Origin: an uncultured Oscillospiraceae bacterium
GTDB lineage: Bacteria; Bacillota; Clostridia; Oscillospirales; Ruminococcaceae
Reading direction: 5' to 3'
DNA: 53,259 nucleotides
Assembly: GCA_934466455.1 (NCBI GenBank)
Contig: CAKSLF010000012.1
Span: 1 to 53,259, forward strand
The position numbers were made by a program, and so were the translations under genes. The notes beneath the pieces were generated by a model, which had not been told where the DNA came from, did no database searches, and was given only the letters and a program-made list of their open reading frames with translations. How positions within the stretch are numbered: position 1 is the first letter of the stretch; every line of letters starts with the position of its first letter. This document shows, piece after piece, positions 1-7,890 of this stretch.

Positions 1-886
1 TGAGTTTTTTCGTTTCAAGTATATTACCGCCTTTATTTGCAGAAAATTTAATCTCGTAGATACCGGTATTAACTTTTCCTTCATCCATTTCCGCCTTTAA
101 GTCAAAGGAGGTTGCATTAGGGTCTTCTATCTTGCAAAAAGCGGTGATGGAATAATCGGAATTTTTTGTTAAATAATAAAATCCGTATCCGTCAGCGGAT
201 TCGTGCTTGTTCCAATGCAGTACGCCGTTTTCGTCAACAGTCACTTGGAAAACGGGCTTTTCGTTTGTATTTTTAATTGCGGGGCTTATTGCCTTTTTAC
301 TTGCAACATAGCCATTTTTGTTCGCTGCAACAACGGTGAACACATAATAGTAGGAGAAAAACGGGGTATCTGAAAAATCAAATTCCGTTCCTTTTACCGT
401 ATGACTCTCAAGTCGCTTTTTGATTTCGCCCTTATAGTTGCTCTCATACAAAATTACATAGTATTCCTCCGCATTTTCAACGGCACTCCATTTTGCCGTC
501 ATGCCTTCCCAACGAAGGTTGGCTGCCTTCGCAAGCTGCGGGAACGGAGAAACATAATCATACGATATCGTCTTGGTCGCAAGCTGTCTGTTGCCCGGTT
601 CCTTCGATGCGATTACCTTTACGGTGTAAATAGCACTCTCCGATTTAAGTCTGTCCATTTCATCCTTGAGCTTCATGGATGTTTCCGGAGCATTTATGCT
701 GAAAAATGAGTGTGAATCATTCTTATCCACATAAACGCCGTATTCCGTCGCATCGGGATAAGCGTCCCAGCTCAGAACGCCGTTTGAATCGATCTTCATA
801 TTGCTCAGCTCTGCCGCAAAGGCAGCGGTAGGCATAATTCCCACAAGCATAATGAGACAAAGCAATATACTTACCACTTTTTTCAT
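1..886 (-). CDS. Secreted fibronectin-type-III-like repeat protein (C-terminus outside window)
   Basis: The frame is open from an ATG at 886 to the window edge, so at least 295 residues are encoded and the C-terminus is missing. A clean signal peptide begins the protein (KK, then a hydrophobic stretch ending PTAAFAAE), so it is exported. Behind it are repeated modules of about 90-100 residues with the pattern GVLSWDAYPDATEYGVY, then KWSAVENAEEYYVILY, then GVLHWNKHESADGYGFYY, the aromatic spacing of fibronectin type III domains. AGGAGG lies a few bases upstream of the ATG, and TATAAT on the minus strand at 927-932 is a possible -10 box without a clear -35. The function is unknown; a surface adhesion or glycan-binding role is only inferred. 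Confidence 0.8.
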   Translation of the reverse strand, partial: MKKVVSILLCLIMLVGIMPTAAFAAELSNMKIDSNGVLSWDAYPDATEYGVYVDKNDSHSFFSINAPETSMKLKDEMDRLKSESAIYTVKVIASKEPGNRQLATKTISYDYVSPFPQLAKAANLRWEGMTAKWSAVENAEEYYVILYESNYKGEIKKRLESHTVKGTEFDFSDTPFFSYYYVFTVVAANKNGYVASKKAISPAIKNTNEKPVFQVTVDENGVLHWNKHESADGYGFYYLTKNSDYSITAFCKIEDPNATSFDLKAEMDEGKVNTGIYEIKFSANKGGNILETKKL

Positions 887-1024
887 AATATTTAATCCTC
901 CTATTCAATAGAATTTTCCAATTATTATTATACACCGTTTTTTCGAGCTCTTCACTATGCAAAAGTATAGTTTTTGCACAAATTCTAAAAGAACAATGAT
1001 TATTTATCGGAAAAATCTATAAAA

Positions 1025-1480
1025 TTATTGGAAAATAAGCTCAAATTCCTCTGTTATTACTTCCATATCCTCGGAAAACTCAATGCCGTACTCCTCGCAC
1101 TGTTCGCGGAAATATTTTTCGTGAGCCTTGCGCCAATAATCAAGGGTCTGGTCGCCTTCGCCCTCTTTATAGGCTATATCCTCGCCCACATCGCAGAATT
1201 TGTTTACCACTACGCTTTTGTTTTTTATGATAAACAGAGCGTCCTCCTCGCTGTCCATTATAACGGAATAGTCGCCCTCCTTCGGAAGCTCCTCTCCGTC
1301 AAGCTCAAATATCTTAACAAGACTTGATGTTGCTGTTTTTATGCCCGCACGCACAAGGGACGCAAGTCTGTCGCAGCCTTTTTTCCCGTCGAGGAACTGC
1401 CATGCGGTATATGTAAGATTGTATGGGTCAAGATCAAGATTATGGTCGCAAAATGCCTCCCAAAGTCTTTCCGGTGTCAT
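1025..1480 (-). CDS. ASCH domain protein (YhfF-like)
   Basis: This encodes 151 residues. I start it at the ATG at 1480 because AAAGGAGGAACGGCT immediately precedes it; an upstream in-frame start would run into the neighbouring gene. The sequence resembles ASCH-superfamily YhfF-like proteins: an N-terminal helical part (ERLWEAFCD), a central region (TATSSLVKIFELDGEELPK) and the pattern GEGDQTLDYWRKAHEKYF near the C-terminus. ASCH proteins are PUA-like folds thought to bind RNA or modified nucleosides; the substrate here is not known. It is the last gene of the trxB-nadE-HD-ASCH run, starting 13 bases after the HD gene stops. Confidence 0.8.
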   Translation of the reverse strand: MTPERLWEAFCDHNLDLDPYNLTYTAWQFLDGKKGCDRLASLVRAGIKTATSSLVKIFELDGEELPKEGDYSVIMDSEEDALFIIKNKSVVVNKFCDVGEDIAYKEGEGDQTLDYWRKAHEKYFREQCEEYGIEFSEDMEVITEEFELIFQ

Positions 1481-1493
1481 AGCCGTTCCTCCT

Positions 1494-2087
1494 TTATCCG
1501 TTTTGATGCAATGCGTTTTGTCCCTGTTCCGCAAGGTAGGTTGCCTCAAGGTCGGAAAGGTGAAGAAGAACCGCAAGTGGATATTGCTCGTAGGCGTGGC
1601 TTATGGTAAAGCCGCCCGCCCTTGCGGATTCGTCAAAGCCGCCCATATGCCAGCGAATAGCCACCGCTTCCTCTTCTTTAAGGCGCATACAGCGTTCAAT
1701 GATAAATACGGATTTTTCCCCATGACCGAAAGGAAATTTGTCCTCAACGGTATAATAAGGTCTCTGCTCCCACTGCCCCCGCTCGTTCTTTACATTGCGG
1801 GTGCTTATGGAATAAAAATTCGCCTTGCATATGTCGTGAAGAAGTCCGCAGATTGCGATCGTTTCGTCGGAATATTTTCCGGCGTCATATTCGTCGCAGC
1901 GTTTCTTGAGTATTTTATAAACATTTATGCTATGCAGAGCAAGCCCGCCCTCAAAAGCACAGTGATATTTTGTTGAAGCCGGCGCAATAAAAAAATCAGT
2001 GGAAACAAGCCATTGCAAGAGGGCTTCCGCACCCGGTCTTTTTATGTTATCCTGAAAAATCTGTACAAACTCCTGTTTTATCCCCAT
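1494..2087 (-). CDS. HD-domain phosphohydrolase
   Basis: This encodes 197 residues starting at ATG 2087 behind GGGAGGACAG. It shows the HD-superfamily metal ligands: His52 (LHSINVYK), His84-Asp85 (GLLHDICK), a further His in IRWHMGG and an Asp in LLHLSDLEA near the C-terminus. Such proteins hydrolyse phosphoester bonds of nucleotides or nucleic acids; the overall look recalls the HD part of YhaM-type exoribonucleases, but no OB-fold domain is present. It is cotranscribed with nadE upstream (18-bp gap) and the ASCH gene downstream, suggesting a nucleotide-related role. Substrate unknown. Confidence 0.8.
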   Translation of the reverse strand: MGIKQEFVQIFQDNIKRPGAEALLQWLVSTDFFIAPASTKYHCAFEGGLALHSINVYKILKKRCDEYDAGKYSDETIAICGLLHDICKANFYSISTRNVKNERGQWEQRPYYTVEDKFPFGHGEKSVFIIERCMRLKEEEAVAIRWHMGGFDESARAGGFTISHAYEQYPLAVLLHLSDLEATYLAEQGQNALHQNG

Positions 2088-2105
2088 TCTGTCCTCCCAA
2101 AAATG

Positions 2106-2828
2106 TTATTTTTCAAAAACCGCAGGCATACGGCGTTTGTGCTCGGAATTTTTGTGGTACCGTTCGATAATTTCCTGCGAAGCCGGATCCGTTTTACCGG
2201 TCATAATATATTCGTCTATCGCTTTATAGGTAACGCCCATCTCTTTTTCGTCGGTCTGCCCTTCAAAAAGTCCTGCGGAGGGTGCTTTTTCAATAATATT
2301 CTTAGGTGCATTAAGATAGCGCAAAAAATCAAAAATTTCCGTTGCGGTAAGGTCGGCAATAGGGTCGAGGTCGTATGCGCCGTCGCCCCACTTAGTAAAA
2401 TAGCCCATATATCCCTCGCTGCGGTTGCCTGTACCTACAACAAGAGCATTGCGGGTTTGGGCAACGGCATAAAGCGTCGTCATACGCAAGCGGGGCGCAA
2501 TATTTGCTTTTGCCGCATCGGAAAGCTCAATACCCGCAGCGGAAATTATGCTGCTTCTTGTTTCCGTAAGGTCAACGGTAATCATATCTATACCAAAGTT
2601 TTTTGCGAGGGCGGCAGCATCGTCAAGATCCTCGCCGTAATTGCGCTTTGAATTGCAGGGCATTGCTATGGCAAGAAGGTTTTTTGTTGCCATGGAGCAA
2701 AGTATGCCGACAAGCGCACTGTCTTTTCCGCCGGAATTTCCGAAAACAAGGCCCTCGGCGTGAGCTTCCTCCATCTTTTCTATTATAAAAGCAACACGGG
2801 CTTTTATTTCTTCCTCATAATTTCTCAT
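2106..2828 (-). CDS. nadE: NAD+ synthase, ammonia-dependent type
   Basis: This encodes 240 residues, the usual size of the small ammonia-dependent NAD synthases without a glutaminase domain. It converts nicotinic acid adenine dinucleotide to NAD with ATP. The PP-loop SGGKDS is at residues 32-37, followed by ATP- and NaAD-binding segments (GEDLDDAAALAKNFGIDM, NRSEGYMGYFTKWGDGAYDL, PSAGLFEGQTDEKEMG). I start at ATG 2828, where GGAGGCGGAAAT precedes it; the longer frame would overlap trxB. It lies 16 bp behind trxB, so two redox-cofactor genes share one operon. Confidence 0.93.
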   Translation of the reverse strand: MRNYEEEIKARVAFIIEKMEEAHAEGLVFGNSGGKDSALVGILCSMATKNLLAIAMPCNSKRNYGEDLDDAAALAKNFGIDMITVDLTETRSSIISAAGIELSDAAKANIAPRLRMTTLYAVAQTRNALVVGTGNRSEGYMGYFTKWGDGAYDLDPIADLTATEIFDFLRYLNAPKNIIEKAPSAGLFEGQTDEKEMGVTYKAIDEYIMTGKTDPASQEIIERYHKNSEHKRRMPAVFEK

Positions 2829-2844
2829 ATTTCCGCCTCCGCTG

Positions 2845-3756
2845 TCAAAAGTTCTTTTTAATATATCTGAATGCAGCCGTTGCCGCAACGGCACCGTCTG
2901 CCGCCGCAGTTACAAGCTGGCGCAGCTCTTTTTCTCTTGTGTCGCCGGCAACAAAAACTCCTTCCGCTTCGGTCAGGCAATCCTCGCCGGCAATTATATA
3001 CCCCCGCCCGTCAAGCCTTAGCACGGAGCCGAACATTGCATTGTCCGGCGCAATTCCCACCGCCACAAACACGGCGGAAACCGCAAGCTTTGCTTCGCTT
3101 CCGTTGGCGCGGCTCTTTACGGTAATTGCGCTTACGGCATTTTCTCCGCTTATTTCGGAAATTTCCGAATTTGTCAGAACCGTTATCTTTTTATTTTCGA
3201 GCACGGGCTTTTGCAGCACATCGGAGGCTGTAAAGCCATCGCCTCTATGAATAAGATAAACTTTGTCGCAAATACCCGCAAGATAGGCTGCGTCCTCAAA
3301 AGCGGTATCGCCGCCGCCTACTATCGCAACGGTTTTTTCACGGAAAAATGCACCGTCGCAGGTAGCGCAATAGGAAACTCCCCTGCCCTCAAACTCTGCC
3401 TCGCCTTTACAACCGAGTCTTTTTCTTGAGGCGCCGTTCGCAATAATTACGGTCTTTCCCTCGTAATTGCTTTCGGCGGTATGCAGCAGTTTTACCTTTC
3501 CGGAAAGCTCTGCGCCGGTTACGGTAGCATAAACAATCTCCGCACCAAGCTCCTGTACCTGCTTTAGAAGTGCCATGGCATAGTCGAAGCCGGAAACCTT
3601 TGGCATAGCAGGATAGTTTGCCACCTCCGGCGAAGCGACAATTTTTCCACCGGGCGTACCGCCCTCAAATACCGTGCAGGAAAGCCCCGCACGCCTTGCA
3701 TATATTGCAGCGGTCAGCCCGGCAGTGCCGCCGCCGATTATCAAAATATCCTGCAT
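2845..3756 (-). CDS. trxB: Thioredoxin reductase (NADPH-dependent flavoprotein)
   Basis: This encodes 303 residues, typical of low-molecular-weight thioredoxin reductases. An FAD-binding GGGTAG lies near residues 8-13, the redox-active CATC at residues 130-133, a second nucleotide-binding GGGDTA further on and a C-terminal GVFVAGDTREK. It transfers electrons from NADPH to thioredoxin in the cytosol. It starts at ATG 3756 behind AAAGGAG and is first gene of the operon with nadE, the HD protein and the ASCH protein, with a good sigma-A promoter upstream. No thioredoxin gene is adjacent, so its partner must be encoded elsewhere. Confidence 0.92.
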   Translation of the reverse strand: MQDILIIGGGTAGLTAAIYARRAGLSCTVFEGGTPGGKIVASPEVANYPAMPKVSGFDYAMALLKQVQELGAEIVYATVTGAELSGKVKLLHTAESNYEGKTVIIANGASRKRLGCKGEAEFEGRGVSYCATCDGAFFREKTVAIVGGGDTAFEDAAYLAGICDKVYLIHRGDGFTASDVLQKPVLENKKITVLTNSEISEISGENAVSAITVKSRANGSEAKLAVSAVFVAVGIAPDNAMFGSVLRLDGRGYIIAGEDCLTEAEGVFVAGDTREKELRQLVTAAADGAVAATAAFRYIKKNF

Positions 3757-3808
3757 AACTTTCTCCTTTTCTTTATGCGAGTCCGTGTATATTTACATAT
3801 TCATATTT

Positions 3809-3837
3809 ATTATACCACCGCCGCTGCGGTTTTACAA
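3809..3837 (-). promoter_or_regulatory. Sigma-A promoter of the trxB operon
   Basis: On the minus strand TTGTAA (3832-3837) and a perfect TATAAT (3809-3814) are separated by 17 bases, about 50 bases upstream of the trxB start. Direct reading; activity inferred. Confidence 0.65.
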
Positions 3838-3884
3838 TTTTGCGGAAAAATTTTTGTGTAAAAAATTTTTGAACGGAGTGGAGA

Positions 3885-3918
3885 AAAAGAAAAGCACCCG
3901 CAAGGGTGCTTTTCTTTT
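3885..3918 (-). terminator. Rho-independent terminator of the cohesin gene
   Basis: An inverted repeat AAAAGCACCC / GGGTGCTTTT with a 4-base loop is followed on the minus strand by a T-rich run. It lies just past the stop codon at 3934 and is A-rich/T-rich on both sides, so it may work in both directions. Confidence 0.8.
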
Positions 3919-3933
3919 GGTGTATTTAAGAAA

Positions 3934-4926
3934 TCAATGGCGTTTCTTTGAAGCAATGTATGCGCCGGTGCAAACTGCGGCAAGCACAGCCATTCCGATA
4001 ATTGGCTCTGCGCCGGTATTGGGGTTCTTCTCGCCCTTGCTTTCGCCGTTTGCAGAAATGTGAATCGGTGCGGAATCGTCTTTGAGCTTTGCAATTTTTG
4101 CGGTTTCAACTTTATCGCAAACAGAGCACACACGCTCTTTCAGACCTTCTTCGGTCTTGGTTGCCTCTTTGGTAACCTTCCATTCGCCGAATTTGTGGTT
4201 GTTAGGATCTATTTCAGTTTCTTCACCATTAGCAAGTTTAATTCCGCATCCTTTGCAGTAGACATCACCGGTATAACCTTTTTCACCGCAGGTTGCTTTC
4301 TTTTCATTTCTAATTTCAGTTTCATCTACATGATTTTGCGGGTCTTTCGGAATAGGATTGCCGTTTTTTATAAGCTTGCCACAGTCTTTGCAGTAGGTAT
4401 CGCCGGTGTAGCCTTCGGCAGCGCAGGTTGCCGCTTTTTCGTTGCGAACTTCGGTGTTTGCGTGCTTGCAAACGCCTTTTACGGTAATTCCGCCGGAAAC
4501 GGCAACAAATTCTACTCTTTCTTCATCCAAATTTCCAGCTTTCACTTCAGTAAGCTTTATTTCGGCAAAACCACCGGGTGCATTATCAATAACCTTAAAT
4601 TTGAGTTTAAGTATTTCGCCGTTTCCGGTATAGTTAGACGCCTCCGCCCAAGATGCCCCGCCGTTTTCAACACTGACAGTCCATCCGTTTATGCCGGAAT
4701 TTTCGTGTCCAACAAGTTCAAGTCTGGTTTTGTCATACTCAATAGAGAAGCTTATTCCGGCAATACCCGGGTTGTTGTTGAAGCTTACGCTTACCGATAC
4801 TTCGTCTCCTATTTTTGCTTCTTGTTTAACCGTATCAACGGCTATAGATGCCTCACTTGCCATTGCAGTTACTGCCATTGCCACAATCAGCATAATCGCC
4901 ATCAGCATTGCAATAATTTTTTTCAT
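3934..4926 (-). CDS. Cell-wall-anchored single-cohesin surface protein
   Basis: This encodes 330 residues. A signal peptide (MKKIIAMLMAIMLIVAMAVT, then AMA) leads into a cohesin-type domain at about residues 25-150 (IAVDTVKQEAKIGDEVSVSV, GIAGISFSIEYDKTRLEL, LKLKFKVIDNAPGG). Three Cys-rich modules follow (two with GYTGD-x-YC-x-x-CG, one ending ERVCSVCDK), which look like small zinc-binding or disulfide modules. The C-terminus has NPNTG, a hydrophobic helix and KKRH: a sortase-type sorting signal. Cohesins bind dockerins with calcium; the gene 43 bp upstream encodes a dockerin protein and is almost certainly cotranscribed. I infer a wall-fixed receptor for dockerin-bearing partners. Start at ATG 4926 behind CGGAGGAATTTT. 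Confidence 0.87.
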   Translation of the reverse strand: MKKIIAMLMAIMLIVAMAVTAMASEASIAVDTVKQEAKIGDEVSVSVSFNNNPGIAGISFSIEYDKTRLELVGHENSGINGWTVSVENGGASWAEASNYTGNGEILKLKFKVIDNAPGGFAEIKLTEVKAGNLDEERVEFVAVSGGITVKGVCKHANTEVRNEKAATCAAEGYTGDTYCKDCGKLIKNGNPIPKDPQNHVDETEIRNEKKATCGEKGYTGDVYCKGCGIKLANGEETEIDPNNHKFGEWKVTKEATKTEEGLKERVCSVCDKVETAKIAKLKDDSAPIHISANGESKGEKNPNTGAEPIIGMAVLAAVCTGAYIASKKRH

Positions 4927-4969
4927 AAAAATTCCTCCGATTTAAATTTATATTGTAAAAGCAAAAAGC

Positions 4970-6601
4970 TTAAACAAGCTCAACAGGCATTTTTGCCAAA
5001 TATTTTTTAAGACGAATAAGGTCGAATATATCTATCGCCTCATCACCGTTTACATCAGCAGCAAAATAGTTAATTTCCACGTCCATTTTCGCTATGTACT
5101 TACTCAAACGGATAGCGTCGAGTATATCGACCACACCATCATCGTTTATATCGCCGGGCTCATACTCTCCTTTTTCTCTCCAAACAGCGTAAAGATAAAG
5201 ATCTTCTTCACCATAATAATAGTCTCCCACCCTATATTCTGGTTTTGAAGCATCCTTGTCTGTAGACCACCCAAGGAACATATACCCTTCTCGCTCATTA
5301 GGATATACATAAATATCTGCGGGCAAACCTTTAGGATACATCTGATCTGCAAGAGTTCCCCAATCGAAAGTTCCTCCGTTTGCATCATACACAATGGTTA
5401 CGCCGCCTCTTACCCAAAGCGCATAGAGTGTCATATCTTCATCCTTTGTATATGTGTCTCCCCAACGATAGTCAGCCTTCGGTGCATCATTATAATTTTC
5501 GTACGGAGCGTGCTGTTCGAGAGTCCAACCACAAATCATATAGTCTTTAAGATATGGTACATTATATGTGATTATCAAATCCTCTCCTTTAATTTTAGTC
5601 TGAGGTGCTGGTGCATTAATTCCGCCATTAGCATCATAATATACAGTGTTCACATTTGATCCTACTTCAGAAAACTGTATTTTGTAATTTCCCACGAGCC
5701 CTGCCTCAGAGCCTATTTCTATTCCTGTAATTTTTTCTAAACTTTTCTTTCCTTCTTCACCATCAATTAGCATATAACTTATAAGTTTGCTGCCATTGTA
5801 TATATCCGCACGGATTATTTCAGCATTGCCTAATCCCATTTCCTCAACCATATCTCTTAAATTGAAATCAGAATTCGAGCCAATAGGTACTGTTCTTATC
5901 CGCAAGCTATAATTGCTAAGTATTCGCACATTACCATCAATGCTTATCTTTATGTTTTTTTCATCCGTGGAATAACTCAGAGTATTATATAAAAAGATTT
6001 CTTGTTGATTACTATCCACTTTTTCAATGATTAAATCCAACCAAAGCCGTGGTTCTCCGTTCGCATTAGTGCAAAAGCCAACATCTCTAATCTCAACGAA
6101 TTTGCCTGCAAGTTCCTTTATTTCTTGCACAGTAATAGAATTTTTAAAAGTCAGCATTTTTTTGCTATACTCACTATAGAATGCTGGATAAATATGAATT
6201 TCCGTACTATCACTGAGAAAGCTAATTGTATTCTTTCCTATGTTATTAATCCAGCATACCTCAACGTAATCGATTATATCCTTATATTTGTACCATGGTG
6301 CCTCCTCACTTCCGTAGTCTTTCATTTTTCTTTTTCCTGAAATCGAAGGATTTCCTGAAATCGAAAGAACTCCAGTGGAATATAATGCCCATTCAATACT
6401 TTTTTCATTTCCATCTGCACCACAATAGCCAGAAGCGATGATTTCAATCTCGTCTGACATCGTGTCCGCCATTTTTTCATTTTGTTGAAATTCAACAAAA
6501 TTCATTGCCACATTTTCTTCCGCCATCGCCGTTATTGGGCAAAGACACACAACCATCATAGCGGCAATGAGTATGCACAATGCCTTTCTTATCTTTTTCA
6601 T
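4970..6601 (-). CDS. Secreted InlB-repeat (Flg_new) protein with C-terminal dockerin
   Basis: This encodes 543 residues. The signal peptide ends near TAMAEE. The N-terminal 300 residues are a region I do not recognise. Two Listeria-Bacteroides/InlB B-type repeats follow at about 320-395 and 400-475, each starting YDANGG and ending LYALW or LYAVW. A type I dockerin ends the protein at about 480-540: two calcium-loop segments beginning GDINDDGVVDILDAIRL and ADVNGDEAIDIFDLIRL, each with the D-x-N/D-x-D...D pattern and a KYIAK/KYLAK helix. The adjacent downstream gene encodes a cohesin, so the pair probably assembles on the surface. No catalytic domain is visible. Start ATG 6601 behind AAGGAGG; the promoter is in the operator-rich divergent region. 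Confidence 0.85.
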   Translation of the reverse strand: MKKIRKALCILIAAMMVVCLCPITAMAEENVAMNFVEFQQNEKMADTMSDEIEIIASGYCGADGNEKSIEWALYSTGVLSISGNPSISGKRKMKDYGSEEAPWYKYKDIIDYVEVCWINNIGKNTISFLSDSTEIHIYPAFYSEYSKKMLTFKNSITVQEIKELAGKFVEIRDVGFCTNANGEPRLWLDLIIEKVDSNQQEIFLYNTLSYSTDEKNIKISIDGNVRILSNYSLRIRTVPIGSNSDFNLRDMVEEMGLGNAEIIRADIYNGSKLISYMLIDGEEGKKSLEKITGIEIGSEAGLVGNYKIQFSEVGSNVNTVYYDANGGINAPAPQTKIKGEDLIITYNVPYLKDYMICGWTLEQHAPYENYNDAPKADYRWGDTYTKDEDMTLYALWVRGGVTIVYDANGGTFDWGTLADQMYPKGLPADIYVYPNEREGYMFLGWSTDKDASKPEYRVGDYYYGEEDLYLYAVWREKGEYEPGDINDDGVVDILDAIRLSKYIAKMDVEINYFAADVNGDEAIDIFDLIRLKKYLAKMPVELV

Positions 6602-6646
6602 TGATTTAACCTCCTTAATAAAATGTATACTAACGGTTGTCTGCTT

Positions 6647-6737
6647 ATAGGAACCGTATTACCTAATATTATACACTGAAGTTCCTATTTGTCAAGGCGT
6701 TTAGGAAGTAAAATTCCTATATAGAACTATATAGGAG
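6647..6737. promoter_or_regulatory. Operator array of TAGGAA half-sites between dockerin and XRE genes
   Basis: Five half-sites alternate in orientation: TAGGAA 6648-6653, TTCCTA 6682-6687, TAGGAA 6702-6707, TTCCTA 6714-6719 and TAGGAG 6732-6737. The last pair sits in a perfect 10-bp inverted repeat, TCCTATATAG (6715-6724), two bases, CTATATAGGA (6727-6736), which overlaps the ribosome-binding site of the XRE gene. ATAGGAAC (6647-6654) and GTTCCTAT (6681-6688) flank the dockerin -10 box. The layout suggests that the XRE protein represses both directions; this is inference. Confidence 0.65.
6668..6695 (-). promoter_or_regulatory. Sigma-A promoter of the dockerin-cohesin operon
   Basis: On the minus strand a perfect TTGACA (6690-6695) and perfect TATAAT (6668-6673) are 16 bases apart. 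A TTCCTA/TAGGAA half-site lies inside the spacer (6682-6687), so bound repressor would mask this promoter. Confidence 0.75.
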
Positions 6738-6745
6738 GAACTGCA

Positions 6746-7078
6746 ATGCTTATTTTTGACACAATCCAAATCGGGAACAAACTTCTTGCACTGCGAAAAA
6801 GAGCCGGCCTTACTCAAGCGGAGCTTGCCGAGGCGGCGGGTCTTTCCGACAGAACTTATGCCGACATAGAGCGTGGCACCGTTAATATGAAAACCGAAAC
6901 CGTTCTTCGCATTTGCGGCGCACTGAAAATTACACCTAATGAAATTCTTACGGAAGAAACATCGCCCATTACGCTTCGGCGGGAGGAGCTTTTCGATAAA
7001 CTTTCTTCATGCAAGCCCGCCCAGCAGGCGACCGCCCTTGACATTCTTTCGGCATACCTTCGTTCCCTTGACAAATAA
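6746..7078 (+). CDS. XRE-family transcriptional regulator
   Basis: This encodes 110 residues. An N-terminal helix-turn-helix of the Cro/C1 (HTH_3) type is clear (LLALRKRAGLTQAELAEAAG, then LSDRTYADIERG) at about residues 12-65; the remaining 45 residues are helical and could dimerise. It starts at ATG 6746 and its ribosome site (AGGAGG) lies within a perfect palindrome, implying autorepression. It is divergent from the dockerin-cohesin operon with only 144 bp between them, so it is the natural candidate to control those surface genes. The signal it senses cannot be read from the sequence. Confidence 0.88.
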   Translation: MLIFDTIQIGNKLLALRKRAGLTQAELAEAAGLSDRTYADIERGTVNMKTETVLRICGALKITPNEILTEETSPITLRREELFDKLSSCKPAQQATALDILSAYLRSLDK

Positions 7079-7092
7079 CTTGTGGCGCAATT

Positions 7093-7122
7093 TTGTGTTT
7101 TGTGCTAAAATGAGTTTATAAT
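7093..7122 (+). promoter_or_regulatory. Putative promoter of the thioesterase-phosphatase pair
   Basis: TTGTGT (7093-7098), an 18-base spacer and a perfect TATAAT (7117-7122) lie 20 bases upstream of the thioesterase ATG. Confidence 0.55.
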
Positions 7123-7142
7123 ATCATTTTGCGGAGAAAAGT

Positions 7143-7871
7143 ATGATTTTCAGAGAGAAAGCGACAACAAGAATAGACGACTTTGGTGCAGACGGCTATA
7201 TGCTGCTCCCCGCATTGCTCAAGGTGCTTGAAAATGCGGCGGATCATCATTCCGCCTCCGTCGCAGACGAATCCGTTGAAGACAGTATGCACGGCGTTGC
7301 GTGGATTTTGGCGGAATGGCGTGTGGAGCTGATAAAGCCTCCGACCTTCAACGATGAAATCCGTGTTGAAACATGGATTTCCGACGGAGCGGCGGCTGCT
7401 TATTCAAACAGAGAATTTCTTGTTCTTGACAAGGACGGGACCGCACTTGTTAAGGCTTCCGCAAAGCTGACTCTTTTTGACCTTTGCGAAAACCGAATAA
7501 TAAGGACCGACCGTTCCGTTTTGGAAAAATATCTTCCGGAGGACAGAACGGTTTTTTCGGAAAAGCCTCGCCGCCTTGTCCCTGCAAAAAGCTTTTCCGG
7601 CGAAACAACTTTTTCGCTTCGCCGCTCCGACATCGACTACAACGGACATGTGCATAACACAAATTATCTTTGCTTTGCGCAGGAGGTTCTTTCCGAAAGC
7701 GCAGCACAAAGCACCGCTATCGCATCGTTTCGTATTTCCTACAAACGCCCGCTCCGTTTTGGCGATTGCGTGGTTATAAAATCCGCCGAGGAAGACGGCG
7801 TTGTGAATATATGTATTTTTGGAAACGAAGAGCTTTGCGCCGTTGTTGAAATAGTGCAAAAGTCAATCTAA
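7143..7871 (+). CDS. Acyl-ACP thioesterase
   Basis: This encodes 242 residues, as expected for bacterial acyl-ACP thioesterases built from two hot-dog folds. The first half carries VAWILAEWRVELIKPPTFND; the second begins near residue 160 with the signature SDIDYNGHVHNTNYL, where Asn, His and neighbours form the active site. The enzyme releases free fatty acids from acyl carrier protein in the cytosol. Start ATG 7143 behind GCGGAGAAAAGT. The next gene (Ppx/GppA) begins 19 bp after the stop, so the two are likely cotranscribed, although no functional link is obvious. No fatty-acid synthesis genes are nearby. Confidence 0.88.
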   Translation: MIFREKATTRIDDFGADGYMLLPALLKVLENAADHHSASVADESVEDSMHGVAWILAEWRVELIKPPTFNDEIRVETWISDGAAAAYSNREFLVLDKDGTALVKASAKLTLFDLCENRIIRTDRSVLEKYLPEDRTVFSEKPRRLVPAKSFSGETTFSLRRSDIDYNGHVHNTNYLCFAQEVLSESAAQSTAIASFRISYKRPLRFGDCVVIKSAEEDGVVNICIFGNEELCAVVEIVQKSI

Positions 7872-7890
7872 ACTGATTTTGGAGGATTTT

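Noticed and set aside
723..962. 79-codon minus frame at the left end
   Set aside because: It overlaps the signal peptide of the fibronectin-III-like gene in another frame and spans its ribosome site and leader.
4060..5010. 316-codon plus-strand frame opposite the cohesin gene
   Set aside because: It is Phe/Cys/Asn-rich, opposite a gene with a signal peptide, cohesin domain and sorting signal. There is no promoter or ribosome site.
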